DNA from: Akkermansia muciniphila
GTDB taxonomy: Bacteria > Verrucomicrobiota > Verrucomicrobiia > Verrucomicrobiales > V1-33
Assembly: GCA_945900785.1 (NCBI GenBank)
Contig: CAMDJM010000007.1
Location: 30,787 to 94,786 of the forward strand
Reading direction: 5' to 3'
Length of the DNA stretch: 64,000 bases
Positions within the stretch are counted from its first letter, which is position 1, and every line of letters starts with the position of its first letter. Position numbers and translations under genes: made by a program. Below are positions 55,912 through 64,000 of this stretch, one piece after another. The notes under the pieces were generated by a model. The model did not search any database, was not told the DNA's origin, and saw only the letters and a program-made list of their open reading frames with translations.

Positions 55912-56067
55912 ATGGACTGGCCGACGCGGAAATTGCTGGAATTGGGGCATCAGCGGAGCGTGCTGGAGGACCCCGCCGGGCTGCGTCTGCCGCGCCTGTC
56001 CGAAAGTGTGCTGGCGTTCACGTCCGAATTGGAAGCGCACGGGATCCGCTGGACGCAGCTACAGTGA
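55912..56067 (+). CDS. Short ORF, possibly a frameshifted small gene
   Basis: ATG at 55912 opens 51 residues (MDWPTRKLLELGHQRSVLED...). Charged and Leu-rich, it looks coding. A second frame just after its end reads 'YSDPDWEETPQGYRNLIIGL', so one missing base near 56057 could join both into a protein of about 75 residues. No family recognised. Confidence 0.35.
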   Translation: MDWPTRKLLELGHQRSVLEDPAGLRLPRLSESVLAFTSELEAHGIRWTQLQ

Positions 56068-56152
56068 TCCGGATTGGGAGGAAACCCCGCAGGGTTACCG
56101 GAATCTGATCATTGGCCTCTTTTATAAGGGATCACCACTTGGAGGCCCGATA

Positions 56153-56884
56153 TCAACCCGGTCCCCTGGCCAGGCGAACCAAGGCGGCGCTGGCGGTTTT
56201 GCTTTCATATTCTCCGGGGACGCTGGTGGCTCCCATGGGGATGTCGGGGCGGCGGAAGATCATGGGGCTTTCCAGGGAGTGGCGGGCGGAAAGGTGGCAT
56301 TCCTGAACGCCGGTGGCAGCGGCGATGCTGGCAATGATTTCCGGCCGGACGCCTCCGCCGGGCAGGATGGTAAGACGCCCCGCCGCTTGCCGGACGAGGG
56401 AGGCGATGACGCCCAGGCCTTCCGGCACGCTGGGATGGCCCCCGCTGGTGAGGACGCGGGGAATGCCCAGTTGGATGAGGGTTTCAAGCGAGGATGGCAG
56501 GTCGCGGCTGACATCGAAGGCCCGGTGGAACGTGACGTCCAGGCCCTGCGCGGCAGCTAGCAGGGTGGAAGTGATGGTTTCATCAATGCGGCCATCTGCA
56601 GTGAGGCAGCCGAAGACGACGCCATCCGCTCCGCCATCGCGGGCGGTTTGGATATCGGCTATCATGATTTCCACCTCCCGCGGAGAGTAGAGGAAATCGC
56701 CGCTGCGGGGACGGATCATCATCATGATGCGGCCGGAAAAAGTCTGGCGGGCGATTTTGAGGAAGCCGGCGGAGGGCGTGGTTCCGCCTTCGAGGAGACC
56801 GGCGCAGAGTTCAATGCGGTCGGCCCCGCCTTCGGCGCAGGCTTCCACGGAGGCCTGGCAATCAACACAGATTTCAATAGTCAT
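56153..56884 (-). CDS. cutC: CutC family protein
   Basis: 243 residues, TIM-barrel CutC family. The start 'IEICVDCQASVEACAEGGADRIELCAGLLEGGTTPS' in pattern, 'IMMMIRPRSGDFLYS', 'DGVVFGCLTADGRID', 'DVTFHRAFDVS' and 'RVLTSGGHPSVPEG' are all family blocks. CutC was named for copper tolerance in E. coli; its biochemical activity is not settled. It lies alone between secreted-protein genes. Confidence 0.95.
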   Translation of the reverse strand: MTIEICVDCQASVEACAEGGADRIELCAGLLEGGTTPSAGFLKIARQTFSGRIMMMIRPRSGDFLYSPREVEIMIADIQTARDGGADGVVFGCLTADGRIDETITSTLLAAAQGLDVTFHRAFDVSRDLPSSLETLIQLGIPRVLTSGGHPSVPEGLGVIASLVRQAAGRLTILPGGGVRPEIIASIAAATGVQECHLSARHSLESPMIFRRPDIPMGATSVPGEYESKTASAALVRLARGPG

Positions 56885-56910
56885 GGTGGGGCAAAGGTAG
56901 CCACGGACCG

Positions 56911-57159
56911 ATGGTCAGGGAAAGCTGGAAATGGCGGGGAGGGCCAAAACATTTTCAGGAAGTCAGTGCGCCTTATCTGCATGATGGCCGCGCGGCGACA
57001 GCAGAGGCGTCGATCCGGGCGCATGCAGGTGAGGCCGCAGTCTCCAAACCCCGCTTTGAAAAGCTCCCGCCGGCCCAGCGCCAGCGGTTGCTTGATTTTT
57101 TGAAATCGCTGTCACGACTTCCTGCCTGCTTCCCCGGTGCTTCATTTTTCCCCCGATGA
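56911..57159 (+). pseudogene. C-terminal remnant of a di-haem oxidoreductase/peroxidase-type gene
   Basis: The frame gives 'VSAPYLHDGRAATAEASIRA' and 'HAGEAAVSKPRFEKLPPAQR', then 'QRLLDFLKSLSRLP'. This closely matches the conserved C-terminus of di-haem cytochrome c oxidoreductases (DUF1111/CcpA-like: 'SAPYLHDGRA.TLEEAI..HGGEA....FE.L....R..LL.FL.SL'). The recognisable part spans about 56959-57123; nothing upstream, including haem-binding CxxCH, remains. So it is a decayed fragment of a longer gene. Confidence 0.7.
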
Positions 57160-57342
57160 AGTCACCGGGGAACTGGCCTTTTAGTTGTTCCGGATCAGGG
57201 CTTCGCGGGAGTTTTGCAGAGCCCGTGGCGAGGGGCAGGGAATTTTTTTGGACGCACGGCATTAGTTCCGCTTCATTTATGGTGTCCTTTCCAGTGCTGG
57301 CCCGCCATGTCTGGATAAAATTGTCCCGTGCCCCAACCCCTT

Positions 57343-60186
57343 ATGTCCAAACGTCTTTCATCCGTTTTGGGCAGGATCGTGCTCCTGTCTGTTTTTTTCT
57401 GTGCTGCCGCTGCCTTCGCGGCGGCTCCAGCCAATGATGATTTTGCTGCGGCAGAAAATCTGGGAACCTTGTCTGCAGTCACCACTGCGGGCACCACGGT
57501 GGAGGCGACCTATGAGGCAGCGGAACCCATTTACACCGCAGCTGCCCAATCGGTTTGGTATAAATGGACCGCGCCCGCCTCCGGATGGAAGCGGGTCTCG
57601 GTTTCTTCCACGGATACGACTGTTTCCAACAATCCAGGTCTGGCGGTTTATGGGGGGAATGATCTGGGAAGCCTCTCCGCCATCGGCGTCAGCGTCCCCG
57701 GCCAGCGCCTCGCCCGCTTTCAGGCGGTGGCGGCCAGGGTGTATTACTTTCAGGTGCTTGAGTTGGATACGGAAGGGACGTTCAGCATTGCCCTGGTGAA
57801 TGGTTTGGCTCCGGCGGCTCCGGCGAATGACAACTATGCCTCGGCGACCACGGTGGCGGCTTCCTTGCCAAGGACCGGGGTATCGGGCACCTTCGTGGAT
57901 GCCACGGTGGAACTGCGGGAACCGAATGCGTATGTCGCGTCAGGCCGGGCCACAGTTTGGTATAAATGGACGCCCTCGTCCAGTGTGCTGGTGGATATCT
58001 ACATCAATAGCTCGGCGGATACCCGGTTCCGCGTCTATACCGGCAGCACTCTGGCAGCCCTGACCGAGGTGCAGCCAAGGTATCTCTACCTCGCCTATCC
58101 GGAGGCTTACTATCAGTTGACTTCCGGCACCACCTACTACATCCAAGTGGCGCAAAATGGGGCGGCGGACCGATCCTTCACCTTAAACCTGGAGGCCGCC
58201 CCCACCCTGGCTCCTCCAGCGAACAATGCATTCGCCAGCCGGACCTCCCTGGGGAATGCCGCAACGGTGGACCGCGCCGAAGAGACCAGCCTGGACGCGA
58301 CCACGGAAACGGGCGAGCCGCTTCCCGTGTCCAGCCTGACGGCTACCGTCTGGTATTCATGGACCGCGCCGGAAACCGGGGCGGTGGAAATCAAAACGGT
58401 GGGCGTGGTGGAGGCAGGAGCCGGTTTTACCAATCATGACACCTTCATCTGTGCCTACACCGGCACCTCCCTCGGCAGCCTCGCGCTTCAGGGCTTCAAT
58501 GATGACATTGATGTTTCCGCCGGAGACTACGACAGCGACCTCGTGATCCCGGTGACGGCGGACGTAACCTATCAGATTCAAGTGGGCAGCGCCTTCGGGG
58601 CGGCGGATGGTTTTGCCCTGACCCTCGGTTATGTCGATCCGGATTTCCTGCCCTTCCGCGTGCTGGCGTTCACCGCTTCGGGCACTTCGCTGAACCTTTC
58701 CACCGCCTCATCCACCGTGACTTTTGATGTCACCCTATCGGATGTTCTGGAGAATCCGGATGACTTGGACCTGAGGGTTGAAATGCCCGCAGCTACGGCA
58801 CCATGGGGGGGCCTCGTCTCCAGCCGGTATCTCGAAGGCGGCACGCCGCCCGAATTTGTGGCTGATACCACTTATCGTTTCACGCGCACCTTCCCGGCGG
58901 GTTTGCCGGCCGGGACATACCCGCTGCGCCTCACGGTGGCTAATCAGGGCAATGGCCTCGCGGACGGGGTGCCGTCCTATGGCGGAAAAGACCGCGTGGT
59001 CCTGCCCGGCGGCACCGCTGCCTTGACCATTATCAATACGGGATCCGTCACGGCAGCCCCTGTGCTCACCGCCTTCACCATCACGCCGGCCACGGTGGAT
59101 GCCAGCGCGGGCGATGTGACGGTGAATGTTTCAGTGTCTGCCACGGGCTTGCCCGCGGAAAATGAAATTTACCTCGAATTGACGGATGCCCTGGGCCTGG
59201 ATGCCTTTTTTGCGCCGGGCCTGCTGGTGCACGATGGCATCGCATGGAAAGGCAGCTTCACCATCGGAAAAGGCACGCCTCCCATGGTATACCGGCCGAC
59301 GATTGCCCTCTACGGCACTGACTTGGGGCGTGACTACGGTTACGGCAACGCCCTGGCCACTGCGCTGCCAGCGGGCAGCAGCACCGCCTTTACCATTACG
59401 AATCCGAACCCGGACTTTCTGCCCCCTCAGCTGAAGGATTTCACTCTGGACAGCGCCGCCGTCAGCCTCTCCGCCGGCGATGTGGTGGTTACGGGAACCT
59501 GCCGCATTACCGACACTTCCGGGCTCCAGGAATTCTCGGTGGAGATCGATGACGGCGCAGAAACCTTTTTCCCGCCCATGATCCAATCCCGCCTTTCCGG
59601 CACCGCGCAGGATGGCATCTATCGGTGGACGATGCTGCTGGACCATGCTACAAGGGCATTTAGTTATACCATTGTCGTCTTCGTAGCCGATAGTGCGGGC
59701 AATGCCCTGGATCTCAGCCCGGTCTTTGCCACCTGGCCGGATGGTTTACCTTCGAATTTGTCAGTGACGAATCCTTCCACGGATCCCGCAGAGGTGCAGT
59801 GGATGGCGTTGCAAAACTTCACCTCCATCACCGGGGACGCTGCGTTTTCCGCCAAAGCGATCAATGCGGATCCGGACGGGGATGGATTGTCGAACTTCCT
59901 GGAATTCTATTTTGGCACCAACCCCGCCAGCCCTGCCAATATTTCCACCAATCTGCCAGTGGTCCCGCAGGTCGGCGGGCAGCTGCGCCTGGACTTCGGC
60001 CAGTCGGACTCCAACCTCGCTCTGGGGACTTTGGGCTCTGGCTTGATCGGGCAATACTCCACGAATCTTGAGGAATGGACGGAGGTTCCTATCACCGCGA
60101 CTGCCCCTGGCTTTTACCGGATTGTCAGCCCTGCTGGAGCTTCCGGCTTGGGCTACCTGCGCTTGAAGGCTGCGCCGCTTCCTTAG
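57343..60186 (+). CDS. Secreted protein with three PPC-like repeats
   Basis: 947 residues from the ATG at 57343 (MSKRLSSVLG); a GTG at 57328 would add five residues. Signal peptide to about residue 28. Three related beta modules follow (starting 'APANDDFAAAENLG', 'APANDNYASATTVA', 'PPANNAFASRTSLG'), each ending in 'VWYKWTAP/VWYSWTAP'-type strands; they resemble bacterial pre-peptidase C-terminal (PPC) domains. Then several Ig-like units (about 430-850), a calcium-binding-like motif 'NADPDGDGLSNFLEFYFGTNP' and the C-terminal 'GQYSTNLEEWTEV...FYRIV' block. No catalytic domain. The next gene is a CotH protein 50 bp downstream. Confidence 0.82.
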   Translation: MSKRLSSVLGRIVLLSVFFCAAAAFAAAPANDDFAAAENLGTLSAVTTAGTTVEATYEAAEPIYTAAAQSVWYKWTAPASGWKRVSVSSTDTTVSNNPGLAVYGGNDLGSLSAIGVSVPGQRLARFQAVAARVYYFQVLELDTEGTFSIALVNGLAPAAPANDNYASATTVAASLPRTGVSGTFVDATVELREPNAYVASGRATVWYKWTPSSSVLVDIYINSSADTRFRVYTGSTLAALTEVQPRYLYLAYPEAYYQLTSGTTYYIQVAQNGAADRSFTLNLEAAPTLAPPANNAFASRTSLGNAATVDRAEETSLDATTETGEPLPVSSLTATVWYSWTAPETGAVEIKTVGVVEAGAGFTNHDTFICAYTGTSLGSLALQGFNDDIDVSAGDYDSDLVIPVTADVTYQIQVGSAFGAADGFALTLGYVDPDFLPFRVLAFTASGTSLNLSTASSTVTFDVTLSDVLENPDDLDLRVEMPAATAPWGGLVSSRYLEGGTPPEFVADTTYRFTRTFPAGLPAGTYPLRLTVANQGNGLADGVPSYGGKDRVVLPGGTAALTIINTGSVTAAPVLTAFTITPATVDASAGDVTVNVSVSATGLPAENEIYLELTDALGLDAFFAPGLLVHDGIAWKGSFTIGKGTPPMVYRPTIALYGTDLGRDYGYGNALATALPAGSSTAFTITNPNPDFLPPQLKDFTLDSAAVSLSAGDVVVTGTCRITDTSGLQEFSVEIDDGAETFFPPMIQSRLSGTAQDGIYRWTMLLDHATRAFSYTIVVFVADSAGNALDLSPVFATWPDGLPSNLSVTNPSTDPAEVQWMALQNFTSITGDAAFSAKAINADPDGDGLSNFLEFYFGTNPASPANISTNLPVVPQVGGQLRLDFGQSDSNLALGTLGSGLIGQYSTNLEEWTEVPITATAPGFYRIVSPAGASGLGYLRLKAAPLP

Positions 60187-60236
60187 GATTTAATGCGGTA
60201 TTTGACCAAAATGCCACGGTGGAGTAAAATAATGGA

Positions 60237-63200
60237 ATGTCCCAATTTCTATGGTTTTTCAGGTTTGTCACAGTTGTCCTGTTTTTGGCCGGCAGCAGTG
60301 TGCTCCACCCGGCGGAGCCACGGCTGAATGAGTTTACCGCAGATAACAAAAACGGTCTGTCCGATGAGGATGGGGAAGAGGTGGATTGGCTGGAAATTTA
60401 CAATCCAAATCCCGTTGCGCTGGATTTGACGGGCTGGTTTCTCTCGGACACTTCTGCCTTGCCCCGGAAATGGGAGTTCCCCGCCGTGAGCATCAATGCC
60501 AATGACTACCTCGTCCTCTTTGCCAGTGGCAAGGACCGGCGGGTGCCTGGAGAAAATCTGCACACTAATTTCAGTCTGCGCGCGGCGGGGGAGGAACTGC
60601 TCCTGAGCAAACCGGATGGCACCGTGGTCAGTCAATTCACCTTTGGGCCCCAGCAGCCGGATGTGTCCTACGGCGTGACCTCGACCAACGCGACGTCTAC
60701 CACTCTGATCGGCCCGCAAGCCCCAGGCTGGGCCTTCGTGCCGGGCAGTGATGGGCTCGGCACCGCCTGGACCGACCCGGCATGGAATGACTATCAAAAT
60801 CCCGCTTATCCATGGACACCCGGTCTGATGGACGTGGGCTATGAAGCTGGCACCGGCTATGAATCCCTGCTGGGACTGGATGTCCGCAGCGCCATGAGCG
60901 GACACACCAGTTGCTATATCCGGGTGCCTTTTTCCGCCGTGGATCTGAGCCATGCGCGCTCCCTCACGCTGCGGATGCGTTACGATGATGGCTTTGCAGC
61001 CTACTTGAATGGAACGCTGATGCCCACTGCCTCCCGCAATGCGCCGGCGGATCCTGCCTGGGACAGTGAGGCCCTGGAAGACCATCCGGATGGGGAGGCT
61101 GTGCAATACGAGGAGATCAATATCTCCCAGCACCTCGGTCTGCTGGGTGCGTCCGGACCGAACGTCCTGGCAGTGCATGGCCTCAACCGCAGCGTCAGCA
61201 GCTCGGATTTCCTGATCGGGCCCCAGTTGGTCCTGAGCCAGGGCACTTTCAGTGAAGGATTCATGACCACGCCCAGTCCCGGCCGCGTCAATGCGGCGGG
61301 CGTCCAAGGCCTCGTAGGAGATACCCATTTCTCGGTGGATCGGGGGTTTTTCACCGCACCGGTGGAGGTAGCGATCACCTGCAATACGCCGGATACCATC
61401 ATCCACTACACCCGCAATGGCGACACCCCCACCGCGACCACGGGTTTTGTTTACACGGGTCCGGTAGTGATAGAAACCACCACCGTGCTCCGCGCGGCCG
61501 CCTTCCGCCAGGGCTGGCTGCCCTCCAATGTGGATACCCACAGCTACTTTTTCCTGGAGGATATTCTCACGCAATCCTCCGGGGGCAGCCCGCCGGCAGG
61601 TTGGCCGGGCGGGTATGTGAATAACCAACGCTTTGACTACGGCATGGATCCGGAGGTGCTTAACCTCGCTGGAGCCGCCACCCTGAAGCAGGCGCTGATG
61701 GCCATTCCCACGGTTTCCCTGGTTACGGACCTTTCCAACCTCACGGATCCCGCCACCGGCATTTACGTTAATGCGGAGGGCCGCGGGGCAGAGGCGGAGC
61801 GACCGGTTTCCCTGGAGATTCTCCATGATCCCCTGAACCCCGCACCGGGTGGTTTCCAGCAGAATGCGGGCCTCCGCATCCGCGGGGGATTCAGCCGGGC
61901 GGGGGAAAATCCCAAGCATTCCTGGCGGCTTTTCTTCCGGAACCACTACGGCAAGGGGAAAATGACCTATCCCTTATTTGGCAAGGGCTCGCCTGCGGCC
62001 TTTAATGGCTTTGACCTGCGCACCTCCCAGGACGCCTCCTGGGCCTACCTGGCCAGCGGGGAGAATACCTTCCTCCGCGACGAATCCGCCCGCAGCACCC
62101 AGGTGGAAATGATGCCAGGATCCCGGATGCGTTATTTGCACGTTTACGTGAATGGCCAATATTGGGGGCTCTACAACACCGATGAGCGCCCCAACGCCGG
62201 CTACGGGGAGCAGTATTTCGGCGGCAAGGCGGAGGACTACGATGTGATGAAAAGTTCCGGGTATCCCGGTGGCCACAGCACCGAAGCCACAGATGGCACC
62301 ATGGAGCCCGGCAGCGCCTGGCATCAGCTGTGGCTGGGAGCCCGGACGGTGCGGGCGGTTCCATCAAACGGGAATTATTTCAGGCTGATGGGCCTCGCCG
62401 CCGATGGGGTGACGCCGGTCAACCACCCCATTTTGCTGGACGCGGCCAACCTTGCCGACTATCTGACGCTGCTCTTTTACATGGGCGGCAATGACGGGCC
62501 GGTGTCCGATTATGTCGGTGCTTCCAATAACTGGTTTGGGCTGCGCAACCGCCATGGGGACCGGGGCTTCGCCTTTTTTGTGCATGACTTCGAGCAATCC
62601 CTCGGGCTGGAGGATGGCTGCAACCAGCGGGTGGGGGACGGGGAAGACATACGTCCCTGGTCGGACCGGATTTACGGGGTGAATGATTACTCCCGCAGCA
62701 ATCCAGAATTCATCCACGAGGATCTCGCCTGGAATCTGGAATACCGTGTCCTCTTCGGCGACCGGGTGCACCGTCATCTGTTCAACGGCGGTGCGATGAC
62801 AGATGCCCGGGTGCTCAGCCGCATGCAGGGCCTGGCGGCGCAGATCGATACCGCGATCTGGGCGGAATCTGCGCGATGGGGGGATTCCGCCCGCGGGCAG
62901 CCTTTTGTGAGGCAGGACTGGCTGGAAGCGAACGGGCGGCTCTATAATTTTATCAATGCCGGCACCCGTCAGGGGGATGGCACGGGCCGCCGGGATCTGG
63001 TTCTGCAGCAATTGCGCCGCTATGATTCCGGCGCGAAGCCGCTCTATCCGCTCCTGGAAGCACCGGTGTTCAGCCAGCATGGGGGCGTCCTCCCGCCCGA
63101 TGGCCTGTCCCTCACCATGGCCTTGGACAATCCAGGGAATGCGGTGGTGCTTTACACGACGGATGGCCGGGATCCCCGCGCCGCAGGCGGGAGTGTGGCG

Positions 63201-64000
63201 GCCTTTGCCCTCACCTACCATGGCCCGGTGGATCTGAATGACTGGACCACCACCGTGAAGGCCAGGGTTCTGAAGGATGGGGTTTGGAGCGCCCTGAATG
63301 AGGCCGTCTTCACCCGCAGTGGCCTGCCGCCGCTGCTGGTGAGCGAAATCATGGCCCGGCCCGCCGGACTGGACGCGGCGGAGCGCGCTGCCGGTTTTCA
63401 GGACAAGGATGATTTCGAATTCATTGAGTTGTTCAATACCGGCAGCGGGCCACTGAACCTGCGGAATGTTCAAGGCGTCCGTGGCGTGACTTTCCAGCTC
63501 AGTGATATCATCCTCGCACCCGGGGAGCGCACCGTGGTGGTGCACCGCCTTGCCGCCTTCCGGCAGCGTTATGGAGCGGGTCCCGCGGTAGCCGGCACCT
63601 TCACCGGCAGTCTGGATGATGGGGGTGAATTGCTATCCATGACTTCGGCTGCCGGGCAAATCCTGACGGAGTTCAGCTATGGCAGCAGCGCCTGGCCCTC
63701 CGGGCTCACCGGCCTCAGCCTCACCCTCCGGCATCCGGGGGAAGATCCCGCAGCACCCCTTTCATGGCGGAGCAGCGTGCTCCCTGGAGGAAGTCCGTCC
63801 GGCACAGATTCCGTGCCCTATGCGGTTTGGAAGGAGAATTTTGGCATTACTGATGAGCAAAGTGATCCGGATGGGGATGGTCTCGTGCCCTTGCTGGAAT
63901 ATGCCAGCGGAGGCTCCCCCCAGGCGGATGATTCCGCACACCAGCCCAGCGTGCGGCTGGATCCTCCGGCGGTGCCTGGAGAGAATGCCCGGCTGGTGTT
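60237..64000 (+). CDS. Giant secreted LTD / CotH protein, 3' end beyond window
   Basis: Open from the ATG at 60237 to the window end, 1254 codons with no stop. A signal peptide (about 1-25) precedes an LTD domain (about 28-145, 'LNEFTADNKNGLSDEDGEE'), a PPC-free beta region, a CHB_HEX-type unit ('IHYTRNGDTPTATTGFVYTG'), then a CotH-like fold (about 500-880) with 'LRIRGGFSRAGENPKHSWRL' and 'AFFVHDFEQSLG', another CHB_HEX-like unit ('VVLYTTDGRDPRAAGG'), a second LTD (about 1035-1170, 'LLVSEIMARPAGLDAAERAAG') and 'SDPDGDGLVPLLEYASGGSP'. It shares the family architecture of the two minus-strand CotH proteins. The C-terminal sorting-type block is expected beyond the edge. Confidence 0.85.
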   Translation, partial: MSQFLWFFRFVTVVLFLAGSSVLHPAEPRLNEFTADNKNGLSDEDGEEVDWLEIYNPNPVALDLTGWFLSDTSALPRKWEFPAVSINANDYLVLFASGKDRRVPGENLHTNFSLRAAGEELLLSKPDGTVVSQFTFGPQQPDVSYGVTSTNATSTTLIGPQAPGWAFVPGSDGLGTAWTDPAWNDYQNPAYPWTPGLMDVGYEAGTGYESLLGLDVRSAMSGHTSCYIRVPFSAVDLSHARSLTLRMRYDDGFAAYLNGTLMPTASRNAPADPAWDSEALEDHPDGEAVQYEEINISQHLGLLGASGPNVLAVHGLNRSVSSSDFLIGPQLVLSQGTFSEGFMTTPSPGRVNAAGVQGLVGDTHFSVDRGFFTAPVEVAITCNTPDTIIHYTRNGDTPTATTGFVYTGPVVIETTTVLRAAAFRQGWLPSNVDTHSYFFLEDILTQSSGGSPPAGWPGGYVNNQRFDYGMDPEVLNLAGAATLKQALMAIPTVSLVTDLSNLTDPATGIYVNAEGRGAEAERPVSLEILHDPLNPAPGGFQQNAGLRIRGGFSRAGENPKHSWRLFFRNHYGKGKMTYPLFGKGSPAAFNGFDLRTSQDASWAYLASGENTFLRDESARSTQVEMMPGSRMRYLHVYVNGQYWGLYNTDERPNAGYGEQYFGGKAEDYDVMKSSGYPGGHSTEATDGTMEPGSAWHQLWLGARTVRAVPSNGNYFRLMGLAADGVTPVNHPILLDAANLADYLTLLFYMGGNDGPVSDYVGASNNWFGLRNRHGDRGFAFFVHDFEQSLGLEDGCNQRVGDGEDIRPWSDRIYGVNDYSRSNPEFIHEDLAWNLEYRVLFGDRVHRHLFNGGAMTDARVLSRMQGLAAQIDTAIWAESARWGDSARGQPFVRQDWLEANGRLYNFINAGTRQGDGTGRRDLVLQQLRRYDSGAKPLYPLLEAPVFSQHGGVLPPDGLSLTMALDNPGNAVVLYTTDGRDPRAAGGSVAAFALTYHGPVDLNDWTTTVKARVLKDGVWSALNEAVFTRSGLPPLLVSEIMARPAGLDAAERAAGFQDKDDFEFIELFNTGSGPLNLRNVQGVRGVTFQLSDIILAPGERTVVVHRLAAFRQRYGAGPAVAGTFTGSLDDGGELLSMTSAAGQILTEFSYGSSAWPSGLTGLSLTLRHPGEDPAAPLSWRSSVLPGGSPSGTDSVPYAVWKENFGITDEQSDPDGDGLVPLLEYASGGSPQADDSAHQPSVRLDPPAVPGENARLV

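Noticed and set aside
60249..61946. A 565-codon open frame on the minus strand
   Set aside because: Antisense to the partial CotH protein; the plus-strand frame has clear LTD and CotH motifs and this one none.

Overview
This is a GC-rich, gene-dense bacterial chromosome segment. Its gene content points to the Verrucomicrobiota, most likely a Verrucomicrobiales relative of Luteolibacter or Haloferula. The signs are very large secreted proteins built from LamG, PA14, lamin-tail (LTD) and CotH modules, a DUF1080 (3-keto-disaccharide hydrolase) protein, a squalene synthase-type gene, Gram-negative envelope genes (BamD-like, LptE-like) and a division/cell-wall (dcw) cluster. The taxonomic call is an inference from gene families; the window has no rRNA.

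Layout. The left edge (1-5512) has the start of a CBM9-like secreted protein on the minus strand, then a tandem pair of 784-789 residue LamG/Ig/PA14 secreted proteins. From 20788 down to 5704 there is one long minus-strand run: rsmH, ftsL-like, ftsI, murE, murF, mraY, murD, a LysM membrane protein, ftsW, apt, then three genes of the ebo cluster (eboC UbiA-like, eboD dehydroquinate-synthase-like, eboF phosphodiesterase). The plus strand then carries a BamD-like gene, an LptE-like lipoprotein and a tRNA-Val(GAC).

The middle (23961-32366) holds the most unusual locus. A SWIM-SNF2 helicase gene is followed after 7 bp by a JetA-like (kleisin) gene, and a convergent JetB-like (DUF4194, kite subunit) gene lies just beyond. 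These are two subunits of a Wadjet-type SMC system, with no JetC ATPase or JetD nuclease anywhere in the window. A VapBC module, a DUF3820 gene, a squalene/phytoene synthase and a hypothetical membrane protein follow.

From 32486 to 44813 are core metabolism genes: sucC/sucD and cysD/cysN. In both pairs a toxin-antitoxin module sits between the two subunit genes. The one in sucCD is damaged, with an amber codon in the DUF4258 toxin. Between the pairs are DUF1475 and DUF2062 membrane proteins, an OmpR-type two-component system, a frameshifted M56/BlaR1-like peptidase pseudogene, a trypsin-like protease and the DUF1080 protein.

The right end (44937-64000) is dominated by giant secreted proteins. 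Three contain CotH and LTD modules (1578 aa, 1953 aa and one running off the edge) and one has three PPC-like repeats. cutC, a decayed fragment of a di-haem peroxidase-type gene and a short uncertain ORF lie among them. The secreted proteins whose ends are in the window (except the edge-truncated ones) share a short C-terminal module that may be a sorting signal.
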